This document shows, in pieces, positions 1-11,361 of a stretch of 64,000 nucleotides of DNA (position 1 is its first letter; every line of letters begins with the position of its first letter). Both the position numbers and the translations under genes were made by a program. The stretch is from Purpureocillium takamizusanense (Eukaryota > Ascomycota > Sordariomycetes > Hypocreales > Ophiocordycipitaceae), in NCBI RefSeq assembly GCF_022605165.1, contig NC_063068.1:2542001-2606000 (forward strand), in the 5' to 3' direction. Under the pieces are notes generated by a model. That model saw nothing but the letters and a program-made list of their open reading frames with translations, did not search any database and had not been told where the DNA came from.

Positions 1-987
1 ACGCTCAAGTCAAAATCGCAGCACAAACCTGCCCTGGGAGACTTGTCAAGCTCTCTCGCATCCCGCAAGAACGCCGTGGCCGCTGCGGACCTGGACCCCA
101 GTGTCTACGAGTACGACTCTGTCTACGACTCGCTCAAACCCCAGAAGCAGACCACCAAAGAGGACGTCGAGCGGAAACCCAAGTACATGAAGAGCTTGCT
201 GCAAGCCGCCGAAGTGCGAAAACGCGACGCGCTCATTGCTGAGGAAAAGAAGATCGCGCGCGAGCGTGAGGCCGAGGGCGACGAGTTCGCTGACAAGGAA
301 AAGTTCGTCACCGAGGCATACAAGAAGCAGCAGGAGGAGAACCGGCGGCTGGAAGAGGAGGAGAACCGGCGCGAAGAGGCCGAGGCAAAGAAAAACGAGG
401 GAGGCGGCATGTCTGCGTTTTATAGGAAGATGCTCGACCGCGGCGAGGAGCGGCACGCACAGGTGGTCAAGGCCGCGGAAGAGCGGGCGAAGTCGGGTCA
501 AAACGCATCCGAGACTACCAACGACAACCAAGAAGAAGACGAGGATGATGAAAGGACGCAGGCAAGGCTGGCGCGGGAATTGAACGAGAAAGGCGCGGGC
601 ATCGCGGTCAACGAGGACGGTCAAGTCGTCGATAAGCGGCAGCTCCTCCAGGGTGGTCTCAACGTCGGCGTGAAGAGGAAGGAGGCGGTGCAGAAAGAGA
701 ACGCTAGGCGCGGGCCCCGAGACGGTGACCAGCGATACGCTCACAGCGGGCATGCCGCCAATAGGAAGCAGGCAATGCGGGAGCGGCAGTCACGCATGCT
801 GGAGGAGCAGCTGGAGCAGACAATGAAGCGCACGCGGGAGAGTGGAGACGCACAGAGAGTCGAGATGGAGCGGGCGAATAAGAGCCGCAAGACGGAGGGC
901 GAGATCTCAAGCGCAAAGGAAAGATATCTCGCCCGCAAGAGGGCCGCGGAGGAGGCCAAGAACAAGGGCGTGGCCGAGAAGAATTAG
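1..987 (+). CDS. NSRP1/CCDC55-like nuclear speckle splicing factor, 5' partial
   Basis: The frame is open from base 1 to the TAG at 985-987, so the true start lies left of the window; the first in-frame ATG, at 187, is far too late. The visible 328 codons are highly charged and probably coiled-coil, with runs of Glu, Lys and Arg. The N-terminal block (YEYDSVYDSLKPQ, then KPKYMKSLLQAAEVRKRD and a GDEFADKEKFVTEAYKKQ-like stretch) matches the DUF2040 domain of the NSRP1 (CCDC55) family, which is linked to pre-mRNA splicing in nuclear speckles. The C-terminal third is basic and low in complexity, consistent with a nuclear RNA-processing protein. It runs tail to tail with TIM13. Family identity is read from the conserved block; the role in this fungus is inferred. 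Confidence 0.8.
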   Translation, partial: TLKSKSQHKPALGDLSSSLASRKNAVAAADLDPSVYEYDSVYDSLKPQKQTTKEDVERKPKYMKSLLQAAEVRKRDALIAEEKKIAREREAEGDEFADKEKFVTEAYKKQQEENRRLEEEENRREEAEAKKNEGGGMSAFYRKMLDRGEERHAQVVKAAEERAKSGQNASETTNDNQEEDEDDERTQARLARELNEKGAGIAVNEDGQVVDKRQLLQGGLNVGVKRKEAVQKENARRGPRDGDQRYAHSGHAANRKQAMRERQSRMLEEQLEQTMKRTRESGDAQRVEMERANKSRKTEGEISSAKERYLARKRAAEEAKNKGVAEKN

Positions 988-1276
988 ATACCCAGCATCG
1001 AGCCGCGATGGCGACGATTCATGTTATATATCAAGTGTTGTGTGTCCAAATTGCCATGTTGCTGTATGGAACCGTTCAGATCACCCCCCTCGGGCCCCCT
1101 TGTTGTGTGTCCTTCACACTCTCGTTCTGCCATGATGGTCCATTTCCAACCATGCCCTGCAGCATTGATGCCATTTCTATGAGGGAAGGTCCCGCGCACA
1201 GTAATAGTATGTGTGTAAGTTCGGTTTTAACGCGATGAACGTCCTTCGATTGGGCGCATCGTTGGTGGTCCAGCTT

Positions 1277-1608
1277 CTACTGGTTGCCCTGCTCCTGTCG
1301 TATCCGGTTGATGTAGGCCGCGTTGACATGGTTCCACGCTGCCATGTACTTCTCCATGCACGTCGTCATGCACGTCTGCTCGCCGCTGGAGAGAGAGCTG
1401 CCGGGCTTGGGAACACACTTTTCGAAGCAGTTCTCCTGGACTTTCTAGAAACGCAGAGTCGTCAGCCTCTATCCTTGCTGGCCCATTTCTACCGAGCCGC
1501 TGCATGGCTGGCACGGCGACATACCTCGATGAGGACCCGGGCGTTGGCGAGGTTCGCCTCGGCGAGGACTTGGTTCATCAACGACTTCTTGACAGAGCTG
1601 GAATCCAT
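1277..1608 (-). CDS. TIM13: Mitochondrial intermembrane-space chaperone Tim13
   Basis: Two exons, 1608-1525 and 1444-1277 (intron GTATGT...CTAG), give 83 aa. The protein has the twin CX3C motifs of small TIM chaperones, CFEKC and CMTTC, separated by the typical VPKPGSSLSSGEQT spacer. After the second motif, MEKYMAAWNHVNAAYINRI resembles Tim13 more than Tim8, Tim9 or Tim10. Tim13 pairs with Tim8 in a hexamer that escorts hydrophobic precursors (such as Tim23) across the intermembrane space; the cysteines form disulphides. Its length matches the family. The gene is easily missed because both exons are short. It lies convergent with the upstream splicing factor and divergent from the lectin gene, about 540 bp away. 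Confidence 0.9.
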
Positions 1609-2150
1609 TGCTGCAGCGCGATGTGTCGGAGAGGCGGCTCGTGGGCTGTAGCGTTTTGGGAAACGGACTTGTTGTGTGTGTGTGTGTGCAGACTCTCGGA
1701 GATTCTGAATGCCTTGTATACAGACAAGGCTATGTTGGTGTGGCTTGCGCGTGAAAACTTGGATTACGTCGGTGTGAGTTGCGTTGGAAGAGCTGCCGAG
1801 AGATGAGGTGTGGCGGTGCTGGCGCGGGCGCCACTCGAGTCTGCTCGCTCCACACATGTCCAGGTCCACCCCGTTCCTTTGGCAGCCAGCCATGCAGCTC
1901 AGGCGGCGCTACAGCCCTCCTGGGCAAGAGGACAGCTGTGCTAGCTGGTGATACCCTGTCTTTGGCCACACCGCGGCTCCTCGCCTCCGACCAAGACCAC
2001 TTCCCTTCTAGCCTTCGTCCCCCGTTTGCACTGTTGAGTGAGCCGAGCTGCGGCATCGAGGCAGGACCATTTTGCCGAGCCCTCGCCGCGCTTTTCTTTG
2101 TCTTCTCCCCTCTCGTTTCCAATCCGCATACAGACGTACAACCGCCCAGC
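1609..2150. promoter_or_regulatory. Divergent promoter region between TIM13 and the lectin gene
   Basis: No supported gene. It holds a (TG)n tract of about 16 nt near 1673-1688 just upstream of TIM13, and pyrimidine-rich sequence near 2090-2120 ahead of the lectin start. Overlapping ORFs on both strands look like chance reading frames of GC-rich DNA. Confidence 0.5.
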
Positions 2151-3286
2151 ATGCGGCTGCCGTCAATGTCAGCTGCGCTCGTCGCCACGCTCGCGTGGAC
2201 GATCCGCGGCGCAGATGACCACCGCAGCGACTTGAAGAGCATAACGGTTGGTTGAGCACCTAGCTATGCAATGACACTGTGAAGGTCAAGGCTGACTGTC
2301 GCTGCAGTTGAGGACGCACAGCTTGGAACAGGTCGGTCTCGGACTCACGCCCGAACAACGTGGGCGGATGACTGACTGGACGTGTTATCGTAGCCGTATC
2401 TCGACTCGGACATGCAAAGCCGATGGTTTGACTTTGGAGGCGACACCATTGTGCGGACAGACTCGTACGTCGCGCAACAGCTCCATTTCAGGCCAGAGTC
2501 GCGTTCTAACATGCCCTCGCTACTAGATACGTCCGCCTCACGTCCGACCGCCCCTCGCAGACCGGCTGGCTCTTCTCCCGCGTGCCCCTGACAGCTACGA
2601 ACTGGGAAGTGGAGGTCGAGTTCATGATCTCTGGCAAGAACCAGCTCTACGGCGATGGCTTCGCCATGTGGATCACCAAGCAGCGGGCGCAGCAGGGTCC
2701 CGTCTTCGGCTCCACCGACCGTTTTGAGGGCCTGGGCATCTTCATCGACACGTATAAAAACAATCGCCCTGGCATCGTCTTCCCCTACGTCATGGCCATG
2801 TTCGGCGATGGGCAGAAATCGTACGACAAGAACACGGACGGCAAGGACCAGGAGCTGGCGGGCTGCTCGGCGCGCGGCATCCGCCACGCCTCAGTGCCGA
2901 CCAAGATGCGCCTGACGTACATTCAGGACAAGCAGCTGCGCCTTGAGCTTCAGTACAAGACTGAAGACGAGTGGGAGCTGTGCTTCGAGACGGACCACCC
3001 GCCGGCCATCCCCAACATTGCGTACCTTGGCTTCAGCGCCGAGACGGGCGAGCTGAGCGACAACCACGACATCATCTCCGTGTCAGCCAAGAATCTGTAC
3101 AGTGCGCCCGGCGCCCCCATCACGCCAAACAAGGGCAAGAATAAGGGCACTAAGGGCTACTCGTCCAAGGACGGCGGTAGCTGGACCTGGTTCTTCACTA
3201 AGATATTCCTGTTCGTTCTGGTCGCGGGCGGTGCGTACGTCGGCTTCACAGCCTACCGGGCAAAGGCCAAGAGCCATCGATTTTAA
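2151..3286 (+). CDS. L-type (VIP36/Emp47-like) ER-Golgi cargo lectin
   Basis: Four exons: 2151-2246, 2308-2331 (24 nt), 2394-2464 and 2527-3286, giving 316 aa. The first 20 or so residues resemble a weak signal peptide. An L-type lectin domain follows: PYLDSDMQSRWFDFGGDTI, then GWLFSRVPLT, LYGDGFAMWITK, FEGLGIFIDTY and the Asn of KNNRPG, which match carbohydrate- and calcium-binding segments of VIP36/ERGIC-53. Near residues 286-307 there is one membrane helix, followed by a short basic tail (YRAKAKSHRF). It is therefore a type I protein with a lumenal lectin domain, probably sorting glycoproteins between ER and Golgi. The first intron uses a GTTGGT donor, which is unusual but the only choice keeping SIT-LRTHSLEQ in frame. 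Confidence 0.87.
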
Positions 3287-6114
3287 AGAGGCGGAATGAG
3301 AAAAGCACGAACGGGACGACATCACGGAGCTTTGATGGCTGGCTGATGCACGGAAGGGAGTGATGAGCAGGGTCGGGTGACACCGAAAAAAACAAACAAT
3401 CTTGCATGACTGGCAAAGTTTCTTTTTCCCCCTCCTCTTGCGGTATGTTGTCTGAGTATCAAGCCATGGGAAGGCGAGGGAAGGATGTAGCTATAGGAAG
3501 ACATAGGGGCCGCAATGATTGGGGGTGGTGGCTAGCGAGAGCGACGAATGTAAAGCTACTTACCTTGTGCACTTGCTATCAGGAGCTCTTTTATAGTCTA
3601 TGCTGACGCGGCTACATTGCATTCTAGGGCAGTGTAATTGGCCGTTCACGGTTGGCGTTCTCACCCGATCCGGGGCCAACAGGGGACCGCGGACGACTAA
3701 GTATACACTCAACACCACGGGCAAGAAAGCGGGGACGAGGCTCTCTGCTAGCCAAACAAGAGAGCACAGAGATGGAGGAAGCATACTTATAGATCGAGCT
3801 ACCAAGAGCCATATCAGATCACTCGAGCTGGAAGACGAGACGGGGGGTCGCAATGTCGCAAGGGCTATTGGCAAGGTGTCGGGTAAGCAAAATGAGATGT
3901 TCTTTGCACTTGGGCTTGAATATTGAGTGCCTAGCCAGCCCTACAACACATCAATTGGCAGCAATGAACGGGTGCTGGTCTTGCAAGCAATTGCATTACC
4001 GTCGGTGTTCGTCGGCGGTTCTGGGCACTCGTAAGTCCGTGAAAGCCGCTTCCGCAATCGTTGGGAGCTGTCGCAGCATAATGTTTCTGGCGGGACCGAG
4101 AAGCAAAAGGCCACCTTCCTGTCCATCTGTCGACCCCGCAGCAACCACTCTACCTACGCCTTGGTAACCTTGCCCCCCCCCCCCCCACCTTTGAACCCCT
4201 CACAGACCCGTAATCAGTGATCACCAACAGGGCCGGTTCGAGCGGCGAACAGTTCGATCTTGGCGAGTCAGACAGATTGCCCTCTGTTACACAAAGTCTG
4301 GGCGGCAGGGTGGAAGCGCGAGAATGCTCAATTGAACAGTGGAAAGCATCCCGGCGCCGTCCTGGGAACTGCCGACACTTCGTCCGTGCTGGCTGTGACG
4401 GGGGGACGACACGAAGTAGTCAAGCTCCATCCTGCGGGGGTTTTAAGGTTTCTGACAGTGGCACCCTCCATTGTGCGATTGCGGGTGGTCATCAACCAGC
4501 TCATCCGGCGCTCCTCGGGCCACAGGGTCTTCTTAATGGCAGCGGACTGCCGGACCAGCCGCCGGGGCCTCTCTGCTCTCTTCCTGCAGAAAGAGATCGA
4601 TTGTAGGAACGTAACGGCGGCACCCGCCTGTCCACTTGTTGTCACTCTTCAACTCGATCTCGCATCGGCCAATCGCACCCGGGACGAAGCCGGACGAACG
4701 GACGGAAGGTTGTAGTCGACGGACACGCGTGGGTGTCACAGCAGATCGATCAGCAGGTCGGTCGGTACCTACGAAAGTATAGTAAGCAGGAAGCCGCGGG
4801 AGGAGTGCTGCACTTGGCCCGAACGGCGACCTGCCCGATCCGTACGGAGTACGAAGTACAGACGGGGTCGACGCTCGAGGACGCTCGACACGACGACAGC
4901 AACCAGCTGGGTCCGCCTCAGCTTGCGTACATCAGCAGCACAAGCGAGCTGGGAGCCTCCGGCTCCAGTGGCCCTGGGCGGTGAAATCATCCCCTTGGGC
5001 AGCGAAACAGTCCGTTGCGGCCGTGTCGCGAGGTCCGCGTCACGAGGGAGGGGCCGCCACGCACCGCACGCCGCCCGCCGCATCGTGCCCAGAGCGAGAG
5101 CCCTGCAGGGGTACTGGTGCTTTGGCTTTGACTTGCAAACACGGGCCACGGCGGTGAAAGAAGGAGAGGGAGGGAGAGTCGCAGAACAGCCCGCTTCAAA
5201 GCGGTATTGATTGTTTTGTCAACGCCGCCGCCGTGGTGGTACAGTACGTCCTGTATCTTGCAAGGAGCGACAAACCTGGAAGGACTTGACGGTGCCACAT
5301 CGCTGTCTATCCACACACACACACATACCGCACCACCAACATCTCATCGTGGCAACGGCACGAACTCGTAGCGGCGCGCCACGCTAGGAGGCCCTCGAGC
5401 CCACACTGCCTTGGCTCAATTCAGTCGCTGGCTCGAGGTCTAACCCCGCTGCCTGCCGCTCGCACCGCACCGCGCCGCACCGCACCGCACCGCACCACCA
5501 GGTGTCCTCGATGGGACGTGCCCGCTGCTGCATCCCACTGCCAGCCAGCCGCCTCCACTCTGCTGCTCGCAGCAAGTGCAATTGGGGGAGCTCCAGTTGA
5601 ACTGGCCTTCCCCCCCGCCGCCGCCGGCGCACCAGACAAGACAAGGACCAGACGAGGAATTGACCACCGCCCCGGGACCACCAACCCCAACTGCAGCAGC
5701 GCCGTTGCAATCCAGCACGACGACACGGAGAGCACCAGCAGCAACCACAGCACCACACGACCCGCCACCAGCAGCAGCCACCCAGCAGTCTTCTTGACCT
5801 CCTGGCGACTCGACTGCTGCTGCTACCTACTTACGTACTGCAACCGTGTCTGCGACCGACCACCAAGCCGCGCTTGGGACCACCGCCTGCCGAACGTGCC
5901 CTTGTCACCCCTCATCGCCGTCGATCAGCAGCTGCCGTGACATCCAGACCAACCCCCCCCGCCGCCGCCTCCCCCCTCCGCACGATCAATTGAATCGTCC
6001 GACTCGCCAAAGGCCGGCAAGCAAGGGCGCCCCTTTCGACGACCACTACGAGAGCCCGGTCCATACTGCCATTGTCCCTCCGCGTCGCCTCCCTGGCACA
6101 CCCCTTCCTTCGGT
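3287..6114. promoter_or_regulatory. 2.8-kb non-coding region upstream of the PKA gene
   Basis: No reading frame here looks like a real protein. Visible features are a 14-C run at 4173-4186, a GTACGAAGTAC motif at about 4849-4859, a CGCAC-type pentanucleotide repeat at 5461-5496 and CAG/CAC-rich pyrimidine-biased sequence from about 5500 to the start codon. The last 600 bp probably belong to a long 5' leader; upstream ATGs exist in it. The left few hundred bases should hold the lectin 3' end. Confidence 0.5.
5461..5496. repeat. CGCAC pentanucleotide tandem repeat
   Basis: Seven or so slightly imperfect CGCAC/CGCGC units in the leader of the PKA gene. It opens three minus-strand frames at once, which explains long spurious ORFs there. 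Confidence 0.8.
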
Positions 6115-7947
6115 ATGCCTTCACTCGGCGGCTTCCTCAAGAAAAAGCGAACGAGGGACAGCAAGGACAGCAACCCCGACCCCTCCACCTCCAACCCCAC
6201 CAGCCCCGTCATTGCATCGGCCACCACCAAGCTCTTCGGCTCCGCGTCGTCGCAGCAGCAGCAGCAACAACAGCAGCAGCAGCAACGATCCTCGGGAGGT
6301 ACAGCCACTGCAGCCGCCCAGCCTGGCTTCGGGTCCAACGCGTCCTCGTCTGCGCCGCAGCAGGAGCAAATGAACCCCCAACACGCCGGCGGGGTCTACG
6401 CCGCCGCGACCCAGCAGCACCACGACGGCCAGAACCTTCCTACCATTAGCAACCTCATAAACCAGCCTCAGAATGATGGCTCCTCCCTTCCCGCCGCCGT
6501 CGCCAGCAGCAACAACAACAACTTTGCGTCCCCGCCCTTCACTGCTCAACTGGGCCATCATATCCAGCACCCCCCCAGCGCGAGCCCCGGCACCGACCCC
6601 TCTCGAATGCAACAGCAGCAGCAGCAGGCATACCCACAGCCTACGATGCAACAGCCCGGTCAACAGCCGCCGGCGGCCGATCAGCATCTACAGCAGCAGC
6701 AGCAGCAGATGCGCCCGCAGCAGCAGACGTATCAGCCGCATCACCAGCACCAGCTTAGCCAATCGACACCCCGAGTCACTAAGGGCAAGTATTCGTTGGG
6801 CGACTTCGAGATACTGAGGACGCTCGGCACTGGTAGCTTCGGGCGAGTCCATCTGGTTCAATCGAAGCACAACCAACGGTTTTACGCCGTCAAGGTACTC
6901 AAAAAGGCCCAGGTTGTCAAGATGAAGCAGGTGGAGCACACCAATGACGAGCGCCGCATGCTGAGTGATGTTAAGCACCCGTTCCTCATTACTCTATGGG
7001 GCACTTTTCAAGACTGGAAGAACCTCTACATGGTCATGGACTTTGTTGAGGGCGGCGAGCTCTTTTCGCTACTGAGAAAGTCGGGGGTGAGTATCCCCCC
7101 CTCCTGTCACCGCTGGACCCCCGACCCTCTAGAGACTCGCTTCAAACTGACACAGGGCTGGTAGCGCTTCCCGAACCCTGTTGCCAAATTCTACGCGGCG
7201 GAAGCTACGTTGGCGTTGGAATACCTGCACTCCAAGAACATCATCTATCGAGACCTCAAGCCCGAAAACCTCCTGCTAGATCGGCACGGCCACCTTAAGA
7301 TCACAGACTTTGGATTTGCCAAGCGTGTGCCGGACAAAACATGGACTCTTTGCGGCACTCCGGATTACCTCGCCCCCGAGGTCGTCTCTAACAAGGGATA
7401 TAACAAGTCTGTGGACTGGTGGGTGTTTTGGAGCTAATGGTCGAAGGACTTGGTTTTGCTGACGCTTGATGCGAACAGGTGGTCTCTTGGTATCTTGATA
7501 TACGAGATGCTGTGCGGCTACACACCGTTTTGGGACAACGGTTCACCGATGCGAATATACGAAAACATCCTCAAGGGCAAGGTCAAGTACCCGGCCTACA
7601 TCAACGGCGATGCTCAGAATCTCTTGGAGCGGCTCATCACCGCAGACTTGACGAAGCGTTTGGGAAATCTGTACGGAGGTTCGCAAGACGTCAAGAGCCA
7701 TCCTTGGTTCGCCGAGGTGACGTGGGATCGACTGGCGCGAAAGGACATAGACGCTCCCTACACCCCCCCCGTCAAGGCGGGTCAGGGAGACGCCAGCCAG
7801 TTTGACAGATATCCCGAGGATCCAGAAAAATATGGGCTTCCTGGCGGAGCCGACGAGTGAGTACATTGCGAAGTATTGCATGGCTGTTGCGTACGGGCTA
7901 ACCGCTTGCCTTTCACCAGGTTCGGGAACTTGTTCACCGAATTTTAA
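6115..7947 (+). CDS. pkaC1: cAMP-dependent protein kinase catalytic subunit
   Basis: Four exons: 6115-7086, 7165-7418, 7479-7856 and 7920-7947, giving 543 aa. Residues 1-225 are low in complexity, Gln/Pro/Ser-rich, with a run of 11 Gln near residue 45. The kinase domain starts near residue 231: glycine loop GTGSFG (about 239), Lys260 in YAVKVLKK, catalytic YRDLKPEN with Asp354, DFG at 372, and the activation segment [14 protein letters not shown] carrying the phosphorylated Thr of PKA. The C-terminal AGC tail ends in FGNLFTEF, a PKA-type hydrophobic motif encoded in a 28-nt last exon. It acts downstream of adenylate cyclase, held inactive by the regulatory subunit, and controls growth, development and virulence in filamentous fungi. 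The N-terminal extension is characteristic of fungal PkaC1 orthologues. Confidence 0.95.
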
Positions 7948-9043
7948 ACCGCAGGTGACTGAAGGGGGGCATGGAAGGTGGCCAAGGCGAGACACGGATC
8001 GGATTGAAGAACTAGGCGAAGAAGATATGCTTTATTACTGTCTTGTCTCTGCGACAGCTGGGACTCGGGGCTGGGGGGCTCGGGGAGCAGGGAACACGGG
8101 GCCAGGGGCGCACGGATTTGTTTATACGAGTGCTTGAAACCAAGAGGCTCGGATCGGGTGGTCGGGGCTCCAAGGGCCGGACACAAGCTGGGGAACGCAC
8201 AGTCTTTCAAGTCTCTGTTCGCAGCAAAAACGATATGAAGCACTTTGTAAGTTGAATACGGCCGCGGCTACCAACGTGACGCACTTGCGGTGCTCTTGCT
8301 GTCCAAGGCAGGATAAGCCACGTAAAAAGCAGCTAAGCTTTGAGACTTGACGGGACCCCGTTGCGAAGGCAAAATGGTTGGTCGGTTGCGTGGGAATCGG
8401 CAGGGGCCCCCAGCGGGAGCATATGTCGGGGGGCTGGGCTGCCCAGGGCGGTGGGCGGACTGTTCAGCGGGATGCGGGGCGGTGGACGCGGTGAGGTGAG
8501 GTGGCACCTCGACTGGCAAGGCTCCAGCTGTTTGCACTGAATGGACTGGAGTCGAACACCGGGCTGGACCGGGCAGAACCTGGAATGGGCCCAGGGGCCT
8601 GGAGCTCTGCCAGAGTGGGAAATTGGCCCCTTTGAGTGGCCGCCGACGGCTCGCCAGCGGCATATTAAAGTCACGAGGCTGGGATCTGCACTGCGACAGG
8701 GCAGGAGCGCCCAACAGTAGTTCCAATGGTTAGCACGGCGTGCCCTGTCCGGCCTGTTCGTGCGAACTGCAGACAGGAAGCAAAAGCAGAACCGGAAGCA
8801 ACCAGAAGCAGAAAGACGACAGGGCCCTGTGCCTCGTACGCCCACAAGTGCCGCATTTTCCAAGTGAAAAGGCGTCCAGCTCGTTCCATCTAACAACTTT
8901 TCGTCGCCTCGCATCCTCAAAGACGCCAGGAAAACGCAGCCGCACGGCGTCTGAGCCCCGTGCCGTGCTCTCGAGCTGTCGGCGAGCAAGACTGCAACAG
9001 CTGGCACAGAGCGGGGGCGGAGGCGCAACCGACGACCACCACC
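7948..9043. other. Intergenic, no supported gene
   Basis: About 1.1 kb between the PKA stop and the CorA-like start. The left part is presumably the PKA 3' end, the right part the promoter of the next gene. A 281-codon minus-strand frame crosses it but overlaps the first CorA exons and has no recognisable composition. Confidence 0.5.
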
Positions 9044-10918
9044 ATGGATGATTACATGTTCCGCTACTACATTGACGAGTGCCGCGTCGTGGAGGAGTCG
9101 ACGACCTATGTTGAGATATTCAACTACTCGGTCAGTCGACCTGGGGGCCTCATCTCGTTTCATGTAACAATTGCTCATGCCAGCCCCTCAGGATCCGTTC
9201 TACAACTCATGCGAGGAGCACGCGCTGACGCAAGATGAGTTTGACAACTTCCTGTACCAGAGGGTGAGCCGGTCCCTCCATCGCATTGCCTGCAACCCTC
9301 ATTGACCGTGACAAGGGCGCTTTCGCGCCCCCCGACAAGATGCGCGAAGGGACGAAGCTGCTCAGCGGGCTCCGGCTCGTGTAAGTTTCCGTCCCGTCAA
9401 CGTTCATCGGCCGCTCCCGTTTTCTGACACTTGTCAAGCGTCCAAAAGAACGCCAATCACAAGGACACCTTCATGTCCAAAGTCATATCCTTGCCCAAGA
9501 GCTCTTATGAGCGAATGGTTCGCGTGCTCAAGCTTCCGTTCCGCGCCATTGAAACGACGGCGGTTGTCGGGCCGTTCTTTTGGTGCGCTCACGACCAGGA
9601 TGACGACGACCCTCATCTGCGTAAGCTGCCTGGCCCCTTCTTCTTTCTTTGCGCGCCACCTCCTCTAGATTGTGCGACTGACCGTTGTAGAAATTGTCCA
9701 CCGCAAGTCAGACGTCCGTAAGAAGGGCAAGACGCGCGGATGGGAGATGATGCTGTCCCATTCCTTCAAGACCAACATCACCACTGGCTTCATCAAGGGC
9801 ACGCCTAGCTCGGACATTGTTAAGACCATAGACCATGCGCGGGCTTGCGCGGCGCAAATCGGGCATCCGATGCTCCTGCCCATCATCATCCTCTCGTACG
9901 ACCTCTCCCCGACACACGACCAAAAGCAACGCGACGCCCGCGACTGGCTTCGTCGACTGGAGAATGCGGTCAGTCTTCGAGACGAGGTGGAGCAGCACGA
10001 GCAGTATTTTCAGGACGGCCTGCTCGAGGTGGACGGGCTTAACAGGGACCTCGTGGAGTGCCATAGTCACGTCATGTGGAAGCGGCCGCAGGCATACTGG
10101 GCGCTGGCCAAGGAGATGGAAAGGGCGATGGAGAAGTTTCGCAGCAAGTGGAACTCCATGAAGCCACCAAACGACCTCATGAACGAGCCTGAAAAGATGC
10201 ACAGGAAAGAAATTGACAAGCTGCACAGGAGTATGCAGGCAAGACTCGAATTCTACAAGGTCAAGATCAAGGGGCTTGAGAACTACATCCACACGACGCT
10301 CGAAAGGCTCAAGGTACAACGCGAGGCGGTAAGTTTCTTTTGGACCTGGAATTCGAGCCTTGCTCTGGCAACCTCCGTTCTGACAGATTCATAGTTGTAT
10401 AACATCATGTCTCAGAGGGAAGCCAGGCTGAACCTCGAGATTGCCGGAGAGCAGCGTCGCATCGCGCACGCGAGCAAGCGAGACAGCACGGCCATGAAGA
10501 CCATATCGCTCATGGGTGCCCTGTTTCTTCCGGGCACTTACCTTGCATCCGTCTTCAGCATGACATTTTTCAACTTCCAGACCGGTACGCTCATTCTTAC
10601 CCCCCGCGCCCTCAATCTCTCCCAAGTACAACATGGAAAAAGTAAGCTGACATGCATGGGTGGATGATTGCAGATGCGCACCCCATTGTCGCATCGCAGC
10701 TGTGGATCTACTTTGCCATCACGGTCCCCGTCACCGCCGCCATCGTCGGCTCATGGTGGTGGTTCGACCGTCGTCGCGAGGCGCAGTACATGCTCGACGA
10801 CGCGGACCTGGAGAAGAACATTGACAAGATGGAAAAGGACATCATGTTCCACCTGCGGAAGAGAACGATGAGCAAGGCGAATACCTGGAACACCATAACG
10901 TCGCCCACAAGAGAGTAG
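9044..10918 (+). CDS. CorA-like divalent cation transporter family protein
   Basis: Seven exons: 9044-9130, 9192-9263, 9316-9380, 9439-9620, 9691-10328, 10395-10584 and 10674-10918, giving 492 aa. The protein has a long soluble N-terminal part rich in helices, with a coiled-coil segment (YFQDGLLEVDGLNRD... to LKVQREA), followed by two C-terminal membrane helices, near residues 383-405 and 421-441. This two-helix layout, with the long charged helix ahead of TM1, is that of CorA/ZntB Mg2+ and Zn2+ transporters. The signature GMN after TM1 is absent: the sequence there is FSMTFFNF. It may therefore have different ion selectivity or no transport. The final 60 residues are cytoplasmic and charged. 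Substrate cannot be inferred. Confidence 0.8.
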
Positions 10919-11361
10919 TAACTAGCGGCGACGATGAATGTGATGGTGACATGAAAGCGGCAGCCACAGCACGCATGGAGACTGCGAGCGAGCATAAAGA
11001 ACTTGAGTTTTGGATCACGGACGATTAGGCTGGTTTTCTGGTATATGTTTTTGTCCCCTCCTTCACCCATGATGACTCACGATTTATGACGTTGGCATCA
11101 AAACGCAGCATCATACATGTAAAGCCTCAATACATAGCAGAATACAGACAGAGAGTGGTTTTGGAGGGGCCTGTTTCAGAGTTAACCCTGTTGCTTTGGG
11201 AGCTAGTATGACTGAACTACGTACTATGGTTCGAAAGTCTATGGTGATCCGACCAAAAGGGGCTGATTCCCTGGCTGGAGGAAGGTCCAAGAACGCCGCA
11301 ACAATGCAATCTCAAACAGGCTCGTATCCAAGAAAAAGCAGCAAATATCCATCATCAGGCA
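10919..11361. other. Convergent intergenic region
   Basis: About 440 bp between two convergent stop codons (CorA-like and LMBR1-like genes). It should contain both 3' UTRs. Nothing else is visible. Confidence 0.5.

Noticed and set aside
46..753. 235-codon antisense ORF over the NSRP1-like gene
   Set aside because: It is the mirror of a Lys/Glu/Arg-rich coding sequence (Leu/Val/Phe-rich antisense) and no start or family signal supports it.
5384..5781. Three overlapping minus-strand ORFs of 113-124 codons
   Set aside because: They arise because the CGCAC repeat and GC-rich simple sequence lack stops in all frames; compositions are Cys/Gly/Trp-rich and unlike proteins.
8333..9178. 281-codon minus-strand ORF
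   Set aside because: It overlaps the first CorA-like exon, has no recognisable motif and no supporting splice or start context.
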